NCBI RefSeq assembly: GCF_905397275.1
Contig: NZ_CAJPUY010000009.1
Span: 186,001-250,000, forward strand
Length of the DNA: 64,000 bases
From: Cupriavidus yeoncheonensis
GTDB taxonomy: Bacteria; Pseudomonadota; Gammaproteobacteria; Burkholderiales; Burkholderiaceae
Reading direction: 5' to 3'
In this document: piece after piece, positions 30,436-39,441 of the stretch
Position numbering within the stretch: the stretch's first letter is position 1
Layout of the letters: each line of letters opens with the position of its first letter
Translations under genes and position numbers: made by a program
Notes under the pieces: model-generated
The model's database searches: none
What the model saw: the letters and a program-made list of their open reading frames with translations, nothing else
What the model was told of the DNA's origin: nothing

Positions 30436-31524
30436 TCAGGCGTGCGTGAGCTTTTCCTTGAGCGCCGCGTTGTTGCTGGTGTGCACGTGCACCAGCGACT
30501 TCTCGGGAAACGCGTAGTGATAGGCCTTGCGCAAGGCCAGCGCGGCCTCGTGGAAGCCTGACAGGATCAGCTTCTGCTTGTTGGCGTAGTAGGCGATGTC
30601 GCCGGCGGCGAAGATGCCGCGCCGCGAGCTTTCGTACGTGGTGGTGTCGACCAGGATGCGGCCGGCGCGCATGTCCATGTCCCACTGCGCGATCGGGCCG
30701 GGTTCCGAGACCAGTCCGTAAAGCGCCACCAGTTCGTCCACGGGCAGGGTCTGGACGCGGTCGCGGCTGCGGACCTCGATCTCGGAGAGCGCGGCATCGC
30801 TGCCATCGCCCGTGGTCTTGAGCGCGCCGAGCATGCCGACGACGAAATCCATCTCGCCGGCCGCCACGGCCGCGCGCATCTCGGCCACGGTGCCGTCGGC
30901 GGCGCGGAAGCCTTCGCGCCGGTGCAGCAGGGTGACGCGAGCCGCCACCTTGCGCAGCGCGAGCGCCCAATCCAGCGCGGAATCGCCGCCGCCCGCGACG
31001 ACCACGCGCTTGCCTGCGAAGCGCGACACATCGCGCACCGCGTAGTGCACATGGCGGTCTTCCAGCCCCGGCGCTTCCGGCAGCGACACGCGCTGCGGCG
31101 CAAAGGCGCCGGCACCGGCGCAGACCAGCACGGCGGCAACGTCGAAGCGCTTGCCGGTGTCGGTCGTCACAAGCAGGCGGGCATGGCCGTCGCCCGGCGC
31201 GGGCTGTACCTCGGCCACGCTTTCGGCGCGCAGGTTGAAGTGCATCGGGAAGGCGAAGGGCGCGCACTGCTCCAGAAGGCGATCCACCAGGTCCTGGGCC
31301 AGACAGCCGGGCACGGCAGGGATGTCGTAGATCGGCTTCTCGGGGTACAGCTCGGTGCATTGGCCGCCGGCGCGATCCAGTACGTCGATCAGCTCGCATT
31401 TCAGGCCCAGCACGCCGGCCTGGAATGCGGCGAACAGGCCGACCGGGCCCGCTCCGACGATGAGCACGTCAGTGCTGGTGGTGTCGGCGGCGCCGGGCTG
31501 GGCAGTGGTGTTGTCGGTGGACAT
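30436..31524 (-). CDS. Ferredoxin/flavodoxin-NADP reductase, thioredoxin-reductase type
   Basis: The 362-residue flavoprotein belongs to the thioredoxin-reductase-like ferredoxin-NADP+ reductases (YumC type). It has an FAD-binding VGAGPVGLFAAFQAG near residue 25, GGQCTELYPEKPIYDIP, an NADP-binding VVVAGGGDSALDWA, and a C-terminal FAAGDIAYY FAD segment. The CxxC redox pair of true thioredoxin reductases is absent. It passes electrons between NADPH and ferredoxin or flavodoxin. The ATG at 31524 gives a normal N-terminus; upstream open frame is a shadow. Confidence 0.9.
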   Translation of the reverse strand: MSTDNTTAQPGAADTTSTDVLIVGAGPVGLFAAFQAGVLGLKCELIDVLDRAGGQCTELYPEKPIYDIPAVPGCLAQDLVDRLLEQCAPFAFPMHFNLRAESVAEVQPAPGDGHARLLVTTDTGKRFDVAAVLVCAGAGAFAPQRVSLPEAPGLEDRHVHYAVRDVSRFAGKRVVVAGGGDSALDWALALRKVAARVTLLHRREGFRAADGTVAEMRAAVAAGEMDFVVGMLGALKTTGDGSDAALSEIEVRSRDRVQTLPVDELVALYGLVSEPGPIAQWDMDMRAGRILVDTTTYESSRRGIFAAGDIAYYANKQKLILSGFHEAALALRKAYHYAFPEKSLVHVHTSNNAALKEKLTHA

Positions 31525-31663
31525 TGGCTTGGTGCGGCGGGGAATCCAAAACCCGACTATACCGCGCCGCCGGCGCCATGCCGCCGACGCCAGCGTTGCC
31601 GGCAAGGGCTTTGCGTGGCGGCGTCGCGCACGGGTCGAGCCAGCCCCAAGGCACATACGGGAG

Positions 31664-31669
31664 TAGAAT
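31664..31669 (+). promoter_or_regulatory. -10-like element abutting the PHP gene start
   Basis: TAGAAT ends 6 nt before the ATG at 31676, so a transcript would start at or next to the A of ATG. There is no ribosome site between. See the leaderless-mRNA finding. Confidence 0.45.
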
Positions 31670-31675
31670 AAGCAC

Positions 31676-32521
31676 ATGCCCGACCCCCATACACTCAACG
31701 CCGACCTGCACTGCCACTCCACCGTGTCCGACGGCATATTGTCGCCACGCGCTGTTGCCGAACGCGCGCATGCCGGCGGCGTGCAGTTGTGGTCGCTCAC
31801 GGACCATGATGAGGTCGGTGGCCAGGCCGAGGCGCGTGCCGCGGCCGAGGCCCTGGGCATGCGCTATGTCCCGGGCGTCGAGATCTCGGTGACGTGGGCC
31901 GGGCAGACCGTGCATATCGTCGGCCTGCGGATCGACCCGTTCTGCCCCGAGCTGATCGATGGCCTCGCCGAGACGCGCTCGGGTCGTGCGCGGCGGGCCC
32001 GTGACATCGGCGACGCGCTGGCGAAGGTCGGCATCGAGGGCGCCTATCAGGGCGCGCTCAAGCACGTCGGCAACCCGGACCTGATCTCGCGAACGCATTT
32101 CGCCCGCTGGCTCGTGGACCAGGGCTACTGCGCCACGATCGGCGACGTCTTCAGCCAGTACCTGTCCGAGGGGCGGCCGGGCTACGTGGGCCACCGCTGG
32201 GCGAAGCTGTCCGAGGCCATTGGCTGGATCCGCGCGGCCGGCGGCATTGCCGTGATGGCCCACCCGGGCCGCTACAACTACACCGATACGCAGCACGACG
32301 CGCTGTTCGACGAGTTCACGGCACTGGGCGGTGGCGCGGTCGAGGTGGTGACCGGCAGCCACACGCCGGACCAGTACCGGCGCTACGCCAATGTGGCCAG
32401 CCATTATGGCCTGCTGGCATCGCGCGGCTCGGACTTCCATGGCCCCGGCGAGGGGCGCGTGGAACTGGGCGCGCTGCCGCCATTGCCATCCACGGTCACG
32501 CCGGTATGGCACGACTGGTAG
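31676..32521 (+). CDS. PHP-domain phosphoesterase (RNase AM/TrpH-like)
   Basis: The 281-residue PHP-fold metalloenzyme has LNADLHCHSTVSDG (residues 7-20), LTDHDEVGG, VPGVEIS, VMAHPGRY and SRGSDFHG, the full set of PHP metal ligands. The closest characterised relatives are E. coli Rnm (YciV/TrpH), a 5'-3' exonuclease that matures rRNA 5' ends, and 3',5'-nucleoside bisphosphate phosphatases. As in E. coli, a yciO homologue follows on the same strand (85 nt). Confidence 0.9.
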   Translation: MPDPHTLNADLHCHSTVSDGILSPRAVAERAHAGGVQLWSLTDHDEVGGQAEARAAAEALGMRYVPGVEISVTWAGQTVHIVGLRIDPFCPELIDGLAETRSGRARRARDIGDALAKVGIEGAYQGALKHVGNPDLISRTHFARWLVDQGYCATIGDVFSQYLSEGRPGYVGHRWAKLSEAIGWIRAAGGIAVMAHPGRYNYTDTQHDALFDEFTALGGGAVEVVTGSHTPDQYRRYANVASHYGLLASRGSDFHGPGEGRVELGALPPLPSTVTPVWHDW

Positions 32522-32606
32522 CCGGCCCAGTCCGCCGGGCTGGCGCGGGTGAAGATGCCTGGCCGCCGGCCGCGAATCCTGTCCAAGTACGCACCTGAGC
32601 CCGGCC

Positions 32607-33230
32607 ATGTCACAGTACTTCGAGATCCACCCGCTTAACCCGCAGTCGCGACTCATCAAGCAGGCCGTGCAGATCATCCGCCAGGGCGGGCTGATCGCGC
32701 TGCCGACCGATTCCAGCTACGCGCTCGGCTGCCAGCTCGACGACAAGGCGGCCGTGGAGCGCCTGCGCCGGCTGCGCGGCATCGACGACAAGCACCACCT
32801 CACGCTGATGTGCAGCGACCTGTCCGAGCTGGGCAGCTTCGCACGCGTCGACAACCGGCAGTACCGTTGGATCAAGGGCGCCACCCCGGGACCGTATGTC
32901 TTCATCCTCGAGGCGACCAAGGAAGTGCCGCGCCGGCTGTCGCACCCGGCCCGCAAGACCATCGGCGTGCGCGTGCCCGATCACGCCATCCCGCTGGCGC
33001 TGCTGGCCGAAGCCGGCGAACCGCTGCTGACCGCCACGCTGCAGCTGCCCGGCGACGAGGAGCCGATGAACGATCCGTCGGAGATCCGGACCCGGCTCGA
33101 AAAACTGCTGGACCTCGTGGTTTGCGGTGGCCCTGCGCCGGCCCAGCCGACGACCGTGATCGACCTGACCGGCGGGGAGCCGGAACTGGTGCGCGCCGGC
33201 AGGGGCGATATCGCGCGTTTCGGTCTCTGA
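32607..33230 (+). CDS. yciO: YciO-type Sua5/YrdC domain protein
   Basis: The 207-residue YrdC-fold protein has KQAVQIIRQGGLIALPTDSS with the ligand-binding PTDSSYALGC, the KHHLTLMCSDLSELG segment, GPYVFILEATKEVPRR and VIDLTGGEPELVRAG. It is of YciO rather than TsaC type. YciO proteins have been tied to weak threonylcarbamoyl-adenylate chemistry, but the physiological role is uncertain. It follows the PHP gene, an order shared with enterobacteria. Confidence 0.88.
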   Translation: MSQYFEIHPLNPQSRLIKQAVQIIRQGGLIALPTDSSYALGCQLDDKAAVERLRRLRGIDDKHHLTLMCSDLSELGSFARVDNRQYRWIKGATPGPYVFILEATKEVPRRLSHPARKTIGVRVPDHAIPLALLAEAGEPLLTATLQLPGDEEPMNDPSEIRTRLEKLLDLVVCGGPAPAQPTTVIDLTGGEPELVRAGRGDIARFGL

Positions 33231-33269
33231 ATTCCTGCCGCCGCGTGATCCGGCGGCCAGCCTGACCAG

Positions 33270-33275
33270 TACAAT
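33270..33275 (+). promoter_or_regulatory. -10-like element next to the M50 gene start
   Basis: TACAAT ends 7 nt before the ATG at 33283 without an intervening ribosome site. This would give a near-leaderless transcript. Confidence 0.4.
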
Positions 33276-33282
33276 AAGCCTC

Positions 33283-33948
33283 ATGGATTCCTCCCTCATT
33301 CAGACCTTTGCCGTCTATGCCCTGCCGGTGCTGTTCGCAATCACGCTGCACGAGGCGTCGCACGGCTACGTGGCCAAGCACTTCGGCGACACCACGGCCT
33401 ATGCGCTGGGACGCGTCAGCCTGAACCCGGCGCGGCACATCGATCCGATCGGCACCATTGCCGTGCCGCTGCTGCTGTATCTGCTGACGAGCGGACAGTT
33501 CGTATTCGGGTATGCAAAGCCGGTACCGGTCGATTTCAGCCGGCTGCGCAACCCGCGCTGGCACGGCATGTGGGTGGCGCTGGCCGGCCCCGCCAGCAAT
33601 GTCGTGCAGGCTTTCCTGTGGGCGCTGATCGCGATCGGGCTGGCCTGGGGACGTGTGTCCGAGCCGTTCTTCAGTGAAATGGCGCGCGCCGGCGTGCTGG
33701 TCAACCTGGTGGTGGCCGCATTCAACCTGTTCCCGATTCCGCCGCTGGACGGCGGCCGCGTGCTGACCGCGCTGCTGCCGCCGCGCGTGGCCTATTCGGT
33801 GTCGCGCATCGAGCCGTACGGCATTTTCGTCGTCCTGGCCCTGGTGGCGGCCGGCGTGATCACCTCGGTCTGGATGCGGCCGGTGATCAACCTGCTCAGT
33901 TCGGTGGTGGAGCTGATGCTGCGGCCGATCATCATGCTGCTGCAGTAG
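33283..33948 (+). CDS. Site-2 protease family protein (M50)
   Basis: This 221-residue integral membrane metalloprotease has the zinc motif HEASH (HExxH, ~24-28) in the first membrane segment and the second-site motif PIPPLDGGRVL near residue 153. It has about five hydrophobic segments. It lacks a PDZ domain, so it is the minimal S2P type (YwhC/FtsH-like group 3 peptidase) rather than RseP. The substrate is unknown. Its stop is 11 nt before the methyltransferase gene. Confidence 0.9.
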   Translation: MDSSLIQTFAVYALPVLFAITLHEASHGYVAKHFGDTTAYALGRVSLNPARHIDPIGTIAVPLLLYLLTSGQFVFGYAKPVPVDFSRLRNPRWHGMWVALAGPASNVVQAFLWALIAIGLAWGRVSEPFFSEMARAGVLVNLVVAAFNLFPIPPLDGGRVLTALLPPRVAYSVSRIEPYGIFVVLALVAAGVITSVWMRPVINLLSSVVELMLRPIIMLLQ

Positions 33949-33959
33949 GGTGCCCGTCC

Positions 33960-34535
33960 ATGCTCGCTCACGCGCCGACCGGCGCTCCGTCTGAATGGGT
34001 CACGCGCTGGGCCCATCTCGTGCGCCCGGCTGGCCGGGTACTCGACCTCGCATGCGGCAGTGGCCGGCATGCGCGCTGGTTTGCCGGGCGCGGCCATGCG
34101 GTGGTCGGTGTCGATCGCGATGCCGAAGCCGTTGCGGCGCTGCCGGCGCCTGTCGCAGGGCGCGTGGAAGACCTCGAGCAGGGCGCATGGCCGCTTGCCG
34201 ACGAGGCGCCGTTCGATGCCGTCATCGTCACCAATTACCTCCACCGCCCGCTGTGGACCGATCTGGCCGACGCGCTCGCACCCGGCGGAGTCCTGCTGTA
34301 TGAGACCTTTGCCAGCGGAAACGAGACCGTCGGCAAGCCTTCGCGGCCAGATTTCCTGCTTCAACCCGGCGAATTGCTGGAAGTGGCGCGCATGCATGGC
34401 CTGCGTGTGATCGGCTATGAGGATGGCGTGCTTGAAGTGCCCAGAACGGCGTTTGTGCAACGCCTGTGTGCCGTACGCGAGGTGCCGAAAACGGCGGCTG
34501 ACAGCGCTCCGCCACGGTACCGGCTGCCGGCCTGA
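33960..34535 (+). CDS. SAM-dependent methyltransferase
   Basis: The 191-residue class I methyltransferase has motif I VLDLACGSGRHARWFAGRGH (~28-47), VVGVDRD as motif II, FDAVIVTNYLHRPLW as motif IV and GGVLLYETF as the following strand. Its substrate is unknown. It resembles the TehB-like small-molecule methyltransferases often found beside dapA in betaproteobacteria. It follows the M50 gene by 11 nt. Confidence 0.85.
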   Translation: MLAHAPTGAPSEWVTRWAHLVRPAGRVLDLACGSGRHARWFAGRGHAVVGVDRDAEAVAALPAPVAGRVEDLEQGAWPLADEAPFDAVIVTNYLHRPLWTDLADALAPGGVLLYETFASGNETVGKPSRPDFLLQPGELLEVARMHGLRVIGYEDGVLEVPRTAFVQRLCAVREVPKTAADSAPPRYRLPA

Positions 34536-34634
34536 AGTGACGCTCCACCTGTCCGCGAGAATGGCGCTTCACACGTTGATACGCCTGATGTAATCCCTTG
34601 TCGGAACATAAGTCGGAGCGGCCGGCGGTTCCGG

Positions 34635-34640
34635 TACAAT
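34635..34640 (+). promoter_or_regulatory. -10 element for dapA
   Basis: TACAAT lies 32 nt before the dapA ATG in the 137-nt gap after the methyltransferase gene. Confidence 0.4.
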
Positions 34641-34672
34641 CCTGCTATTCGCATCCCGAATTCCCTAACGTT

Positions 34673-35557
<885 letters not shown>

Positions 35558-35602
35558 TTTCCGGCGCACCCGTGCCGCTCTATCAACTAGGATTGCGTGT
35601 CA

Positions 35603-36847
35603 ATGAAACTCAAGCTTAACCGCCGTGGCGCGATGCAAGTCCGCCGCGCCGCATTGGTTGTGCCCGTGCTTGCCGCAGGCGTGATCACGGGCTGCAGCAG
35701 CATCAATGAAGCGATGCAGCCGGACAAGATCGACTACAAGTCGTCGGCCTCCAAGCGTACCCCGTCACTGGATATCCCGCCGGACCTGACCAAGCTGGAA
35801 GGCGATCGCCGCTACTCCGTGCCCGACCAGAGCGGCACGTCGACGCTGTCGAACTACAGCCAGGCGACCAAGACCCGCGAAGCCTCGCCGACCGAAAACG
35901 TCCTGCCTTCGGCGCAGGGCGTTCGCATGGAGCGTGACGGCAACCAGCGCTGGCTGGTGATCAGCAACGGCATGCGTGCCGACCAGCTGTGGCAGTCGCT
36001 GCGCGGCTTCTGGCAGGAAAGCGGTTTCCTGCTGGTCCAGGATTCCCCTGAGACCGGCATCATGGAAACCGACTGGGCGGAGAACCGCGCCAAGATTCCG
36101 CAGGACATTATCCGCAATACCATTGGCAAGGTGTTCGACGGCCTGTACTCGACGTCGGAGCGCGACAAGTTCCGCACGCGTGTCGAGCGCTCGCAGAACG
36201 GCACGCTCGAGGTCTTCATCAGCCATCGCGGCGCGCAGGAGCAGCTGACCGGTGTCGACAAGTCGACCACGGTCTGGACGCCGCGTCCGGCCGATCCGGA
36301 ACTGGAAGCCGAATTCCTCTCGCGCCTGGCACAACGCCTGGGCGTGCAGAAGGAGCAGGCCAACCAGATGGCAAAGAACCCGGCGCCGGCTGGCAGCAGC
36401 GCAGCGGCGGGCGCCGCCGCAGCAGCCACCGGCGCGGCGGCAGCTGGTGCGGCCGCCGCGGGCGACGCTTCCTCGGCAGCCGGCAAGTCCTACCTGGCGC
36501 AGGTCAACGGCGCTCCGGCGCTGCAGTTGCCCGAGCCGTTCGACCGTGCCTGGCGTGCTGTAGGCCTGTCGCTCGATCGCGTGAACTTCACCGTGGAAGA
36601 CCGCGACCGCGCCCAGGGCCTGTACTACGTGCGCTATGTCGATCCGCGTACCAGCGTCGACAGCCGTGGCTTCTTCTCCAAGCTGTTCACCAAGCCGGAT
36701 GATCCGAAGACTGCCAAGAAGTATCGCGTGGCGCTCAAGGGCACCGGATCGGGCACGCTCGTGACGGTGCTCAACGAAGCTGGCCAGCCGGAGAACGGCG
36801 AAGTCGGCAAGCGCATCCTCTCGCTGCTCGACGAGCAACTCCACTGA
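35603..36847 (+). CDS. bamC: Outer-membrane assembly lipoprotein BamC
   Basis: BamC (NlpB) is a lipoprotein of the BAM beta-barrel assembly machine. The 414-residue product has a signal peptide with lipobox VITGCSS, the long N-terminal DYKSSASKRTPSLDIPPDL segment that binds BamD, and two helix-grip domains. The domains are separated by an insert of about 30 residues that is almost purely Ala/Gly (~265-293). It is longer than E. coli BamC (344), mainly through that linker. The ATG at 35603 is chosen; a GTG at 35597 is closer to the AGGA site and possible. The dapA-bamC order is conserved. Confidence 0.92.
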   Translation: MKLKLNRRGAMQVRRAALVVPVLAAGVITGCSSINEAMQPDKIDYKSSASKRTPSLDIPPDLTKLEGDRRYSVPDQSGTSTLSNYSQATKTREASPTENVLPSAQGVRMERDGNQRWLVISNGMRADQLWQSLRGFWQESGFLLVQDSPETGIMETDWAENRAKIPQDIIRNTIGKVFDGLYSTSERDKFRTRVERSQNGTLEVFISHRGAQEQLTGVDKSTTVWTPRPADPELEAEFLSRLAQRLGVQKEQANQMAKNPAPAGSSAAAGAAAAATGAAAAGAAAAGDASSAAGKSYLAQVNGAPALQLPEPFDRAWRAVGLSLDRVNFTVEDRDRAQGLYYVRYVDPRTSVDSRGFFSKLFTKPDDPKTAKKYRVALKGTGSGTLVTVLNEAGQPENGEVGKRILSLLDEQLH

Positions 36848-36855
36848 CGGCTCGC

Positions 36856-36895
36856 GTGCAGACGGATCGAACGGGCCATCCGGCCCGGTTTGCAC
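36856..36895 (+). terminator. Weak nested hairpin after bamC
   Basis: GTGCA (36856-36860) pairs with TGCAC (36891-36895), and inside it CGGGCC (36872-36877) pairs with GGCCCG (36882-36887). There is little T-tract, so it may be an attenuator before the MBL gene. Confidence 0.3.
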
Positions 36896-36920
36896 GGCAT
36901 GCAATGAGGCGGGCGCAGGC

Positions 36921-37706
36921 ATGATGCGCTTTGCCTTTCTTGGCAGCGGCAGCGAGGGCAACTCGCTGCTGGTCGAATCCCGCGAAGGAACCACCACCCG
37001 TATCCTGCTGGACTGCGGCTTCGGCATCCGCGAGACCGCCAGGCGCCTCGAGCGCCTGGGCGTCACGCCGGACCAGCTCGACGCCGTGCTGGTGACGCAC
37101 GAGCACGGCGATCATGTTGGCTCTGCCTATGCTTTCGCGGCGCGTCATGGCCTGACCGTACACACCAGTCATGGCACATGGCTGGCGACCTGCCATTTGC
37201 GGGGCGCCAACGCGGCCGATGTCCGTGTCTGTGCCGCCGACCATGTCTTCAGCATCGGCGGCCTACAGGTGTTGCCCTATACCGTGCCACACGATGCGCG
37301 CGAGCCCTTGCAGTTTGTCCTGTCCGACGGGGAGGCCCGTCTTGGTGTGTTGACCGATATCGGCATGGAAACGCCTTATGTCACGGCGCGCCTGTCGGGT
37401 GTCGATTCGCTGGTGCTCGAATGCAACCACGACCGCGAGATGCTGCGCAATTCGGTCTACCCGGCTTCACTCAAGCGACGCATTGGCGGCGACTTCGGTC
37501 ATCTGGCCAATGAGGTCGCAGCCAGCATCCTTGCGCAGGTGGCCCATGGCGGACTGAACCGCGTGGTCGCGGCGCACCTCAGCAAGCAGAACAATACGGT
37601 GGAACTGGCCACGGCCGCGTTGGCATCGGCACTCGGCGCCTTGCCGTCGGACGTGCTGGTGGCGGATCAGGAGGCGGGGCTGGACTGGCAGTCAGTCCGC
37701 GGATGA
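36921..37706 (+). CDS. MBL-fold metallo-hydrolase (YycJ/WalJ-like)
   Basis: The 261-residue beta-lactamase-fold hydrolase starts FAFLGSGSEGNSLLVES and has the metal motif LVTHEHGDHVGS (HxHxDH), PHDAREP, GVLTDIG and LECNHDREML. YycJ/WalJ relatives are 5'-3' exonucleases, but this activity is not shown for the betaproteobacterial branch. The operon dapA-bamC-MBL is common in this group. A strong bidirectional terminator follows. Confidence 0.88.
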   Translation: MMRFAFLGSGSEGNSLLVESREGTTTRILLDCGFGIRETARRLERLGVTPDQLDAVLVTHEHGDHVGSAYAFAARHGLTVHTSHGTWLATCHLRGANAADVRVCAADHVFSIGGLQVLPYTVPHDAREPLQFVLSDGEARLGVLTDIGMETPYVTARLSGVDSLVLECNHDREMLRNSVYPASLKRRIGGDFGHLANEVAASILAQVAHGGLNRVVAAHLSKQNNTVELATAALASALGALPSDVLVADQEAGLDWQSVRG

Positions 37707-37732
37707 GGTGCCGCTGCAAGCGGCGCAGAAAC

Positions 37733-37762
37733 AAAAAAACCGACCCGAAGGTCGGTTTTTTT
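37733..37762. terminator. Bidirectional intrinsic terminator
   Basis: A7 plus CCGACC (37733-37745), loop CGAA, GGTCGG plus T7 (37750-37762). It serves the MBL gene on the plus strand and the Ala/Pro-rich lipoprotein gene on the minus strand. Confidence 0.95.
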
Positions 37763-37777
37763 GTTGGTACGAAGCAA

Positions 37778-38020
37778 TTACTGCTTGGCAGCCGGGGCCG
37801 AAGCATCAGCAGCCGCAGCCGAGGCTTCTGCAGCCGGGGCCGATGCTTCTGCAGCCGGAGCGGCCGGGGCTTCAGCGGCGGGAGCCGAAGCTTCAGCGGC
37901 GGGGGCAGCAGCAGCCGGAGCGGCGGTGTCAGCGGCCGGAGCGGCAGCTTCTTCCTTCTTGCCGCAAGCGGCGAGAGCAACAGCGGCCAGCAGCGATGCG
38001 ATCAGGAGAGACTTCTTCAT
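37778..38020 (-). CDS. Ala/Pro-rich repeat lipoprotein, unknown function
   Basis: This 80-residue protein starts MKKSLLIASLLAAVALAACG, a clear lipoprotein signal with Cys19. The mature part is KKEE followed by about 50 residues of Ala, Pro, Glu and Ser in imperfect ASAPAAEA units, ending APAAK-Q. Such a sequence is likely an extended, flexible tether. An AAAGGA ribosome site precedes the ATG. An 18-bp palindrome lies 43 nt upstream of the start, and a perfect terminator follows. Its role is unknown; similar Lys-Lys-Glu-Glu/Ala-rich lipoproteins are common and abundant in Burkholderiaceae. Confidence 0.8.
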   Translation of the reverse strand: MKKSLLIASLLAAVALAACGKKEEAAAPAADTAAPAAAAPAAEASAPAAEAPAAPAAEASAPAAEASAAAADASAPAAKQ

Positions 38021-38063
38021 TGTTCGTCCTTTAACTTGTAATAACCAAAAAAACAGGCGATGA

Positions 38064-38081
38064 ATAATTACCGGTAATTAT
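38064..38081. promoter_or_regulatory. 18-bp AT-rich palindrome upstream of the lipoprotein gene
   Basis: ATAATTACC and GGTAATTAT form a perfect 18-bp palindrome without a spacer, 43 nt before the lipoprotein ATG. It stands out in GC-rich DNA and probably binds a dimeric regulator. The remaining gap to 38221 is AT-richer than average and holds no gene I can support. Confidence 0.55.
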
Positions 38082-38221
38082 CGCTCTTGAACTGCAAAAT
38101 AGAGGCTCTCCCGGTGCCGACAAAATGCAGTGGTACACAGTACTAGCCAGCCGACGATTATATCCGCGTTTTCCCGGCTTGTGTAGCGTCGAAATTTACG
38201 GAATTGCAATGTTACGCATTA

Positions 38222-39430
38222 TTACAGTGCCGCCGGTGACAACTGCAGCCAGCCCTCCAGCGTCCAGTGATGGAACGTGTCGAGCAGGTCAGGCAGTTCT
38301 GCGCATGCCTTGATTTCCGCAGCGGAGAGTTGCCGATAATCGGCCAGCCTGTGCAGCCAGCGTGCCAGTTCGGGCGGCGGCTCATAAGCTTCGCCGTTCA
38401 GGAAGAAATGCGTGCCGTCATAGAGAGCAATCGAGCCGGGGGCCAATACGACCCCGTGCGTGCGCGCGAGCTTTGCGTACTGGCGCATCGGGATATCGGG
38501 CACTTCCGCGAACTCGACCGTAGGCTTGGGTTCGGACAGGTAGGTGCCGAGGAATTCCGACACCATCGCGCTGTTCCATTGCAGGGCCTTGAGACGCTGC
38601 GCGACAGCCTTTGCCATGCCCGCGGGCAAATGCGCGGGATTCTTTGCGGCGCGCTCGCCGGGGTCCGCATAGCGGCCGCCGAGGTCTTCGTTGTCTTCCA
38701 CCGTTTCGGAAAGCCAGGCCAGGAAATGACCCGCGAGCTCGCGATAGGCGGGGGCGCGGAAGCCGATCGAGCAGGTCATGCATTCGCCTTCGGCAGTGCC
38801 ATCGTGTGCGTACTGCGGCGGCAGGTAGAGCATGTCGCCGGGTTCCAGTACCCATTCCTCTTCGGCGCTGAAGTCGGCCAGGATCTTCAGCGGAAGGTTC
38901 GGCAGCAGGTCGAGCTTCGTCTGCGACGAGATGCGCCAGCGGCGCCGGCCCGAAACCTGCAGCAGGAACACGTCGTAGGAATCAAAGTGCGGGCCGACGC
39001 CGCCGCCGTCGGTGGCGTAGCTGATCATCAGGTCGTCCAGGCGGGCGTCGGGCACGAAGCGGAACTGGCCCATCAGGTCCGCGGCGGCCGTGTCATGGAG
39101 GTTGACACCCTGCACCAGCAGGGTCCACTGTTTCGCCTTGAGGGACGGCAGGTTTTCGGCGGCAAAGGGACCTTGTTCGAGCTTCCATCTGTTGCGAAAG
39201 TGCGTCACCAGGCGCGACTCGACTTCGTTCCGGTCGGCCAGTGACAAAAGCGCCTCGCGCGACACAGGCGGCACGATTCCAGGAAACGCCTGTCGAATCA
39301 GGAGCGGTTTGCGTTGCCAGATATCACGCATGAATGCAGCGGGCGTCATGCCACCGAGAAGGCCGAGCGGTGCATCCGGATCGACGGGGCCAGGTGGTAG
39401 AGCGTGCGCGTATAATGCGGAATCGTTCAT
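38222..39430 (-). CDS. roxA: Ribosomal protein uL16 3-hydroxylase RoxA-like (cupin)
   Basis: The 402-residue JmjC-type Fe(II)/2-oxoglutarate oxygenase resembles E. coli RoxA (YcfD), which hydroxylates an Arg of ribosomal protein L16. Iron ligands are visible as PHFDSYDVF (His148, Asp150) and PPQYAHDG (His209). The N-terminal PLLIRQAFPGIVPP and the C-terminal winged-helix-like domain (PPELARWLHRLADYRQLSA) complete the layout. The start at 39430 lies only 11 nt from the slyD start on the other strand. Confidence 0.88.
   Translation of the reverse strand: MNDSALYAHALPPGPVDPDAPLGLLGGMTPAAFMRDIWQRKPLLIRQAFPGIVPPVSREALLSLADRNEVESRLVTHFRNRWKLEQGPFAAENLPSLKAKQWTLLVQGVNLHDTAAADLMGQFRFVPDARLDDLMISYATDGGGVGPHFDSYDVFLLQVSGRRRWRISSQTKLDLLPNLPLKILADFSAEEEWVLEPGDMLYLPPQYAHDGTAEGECMTCSIGFRAPAYRELAGHFLAWLSETVEDNEDLGGRYADPGERAAKNPAHLPAGMAKAVAQRLKALQWNSAMVSEFLGTYLSEPKPTVEFAEVPDIPMRQYAKLARTHGVVLAPGSIALYDGTHFFLNGEAYEPPPELARWLHRLADYRQLSAAEIKACAELPDLLDTFHHWTLEGWLQLSPAAL
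39411..39416 (+). promoter_or_regulatory. slyD -10 box inside the roxA 5' coding region
   Basis: A perfect TATAAT on the plus strand lies within roxA codons 5-7, 25 nt upstream of the slyD TTG. The slyD transcript would start near 39423 and overlap the roxA start codon. Confidence 0.6.
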
Positions 39431-39441
39431 GGAGTCAAGAA

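Noticed and set aside
37800-37965. Repeated short units resembling a CRISPR-like or tandem array
   Set aside because: The units lack constant spacers and are explained by the ASAPAAEA codon repeats of the lipoprotein gene.
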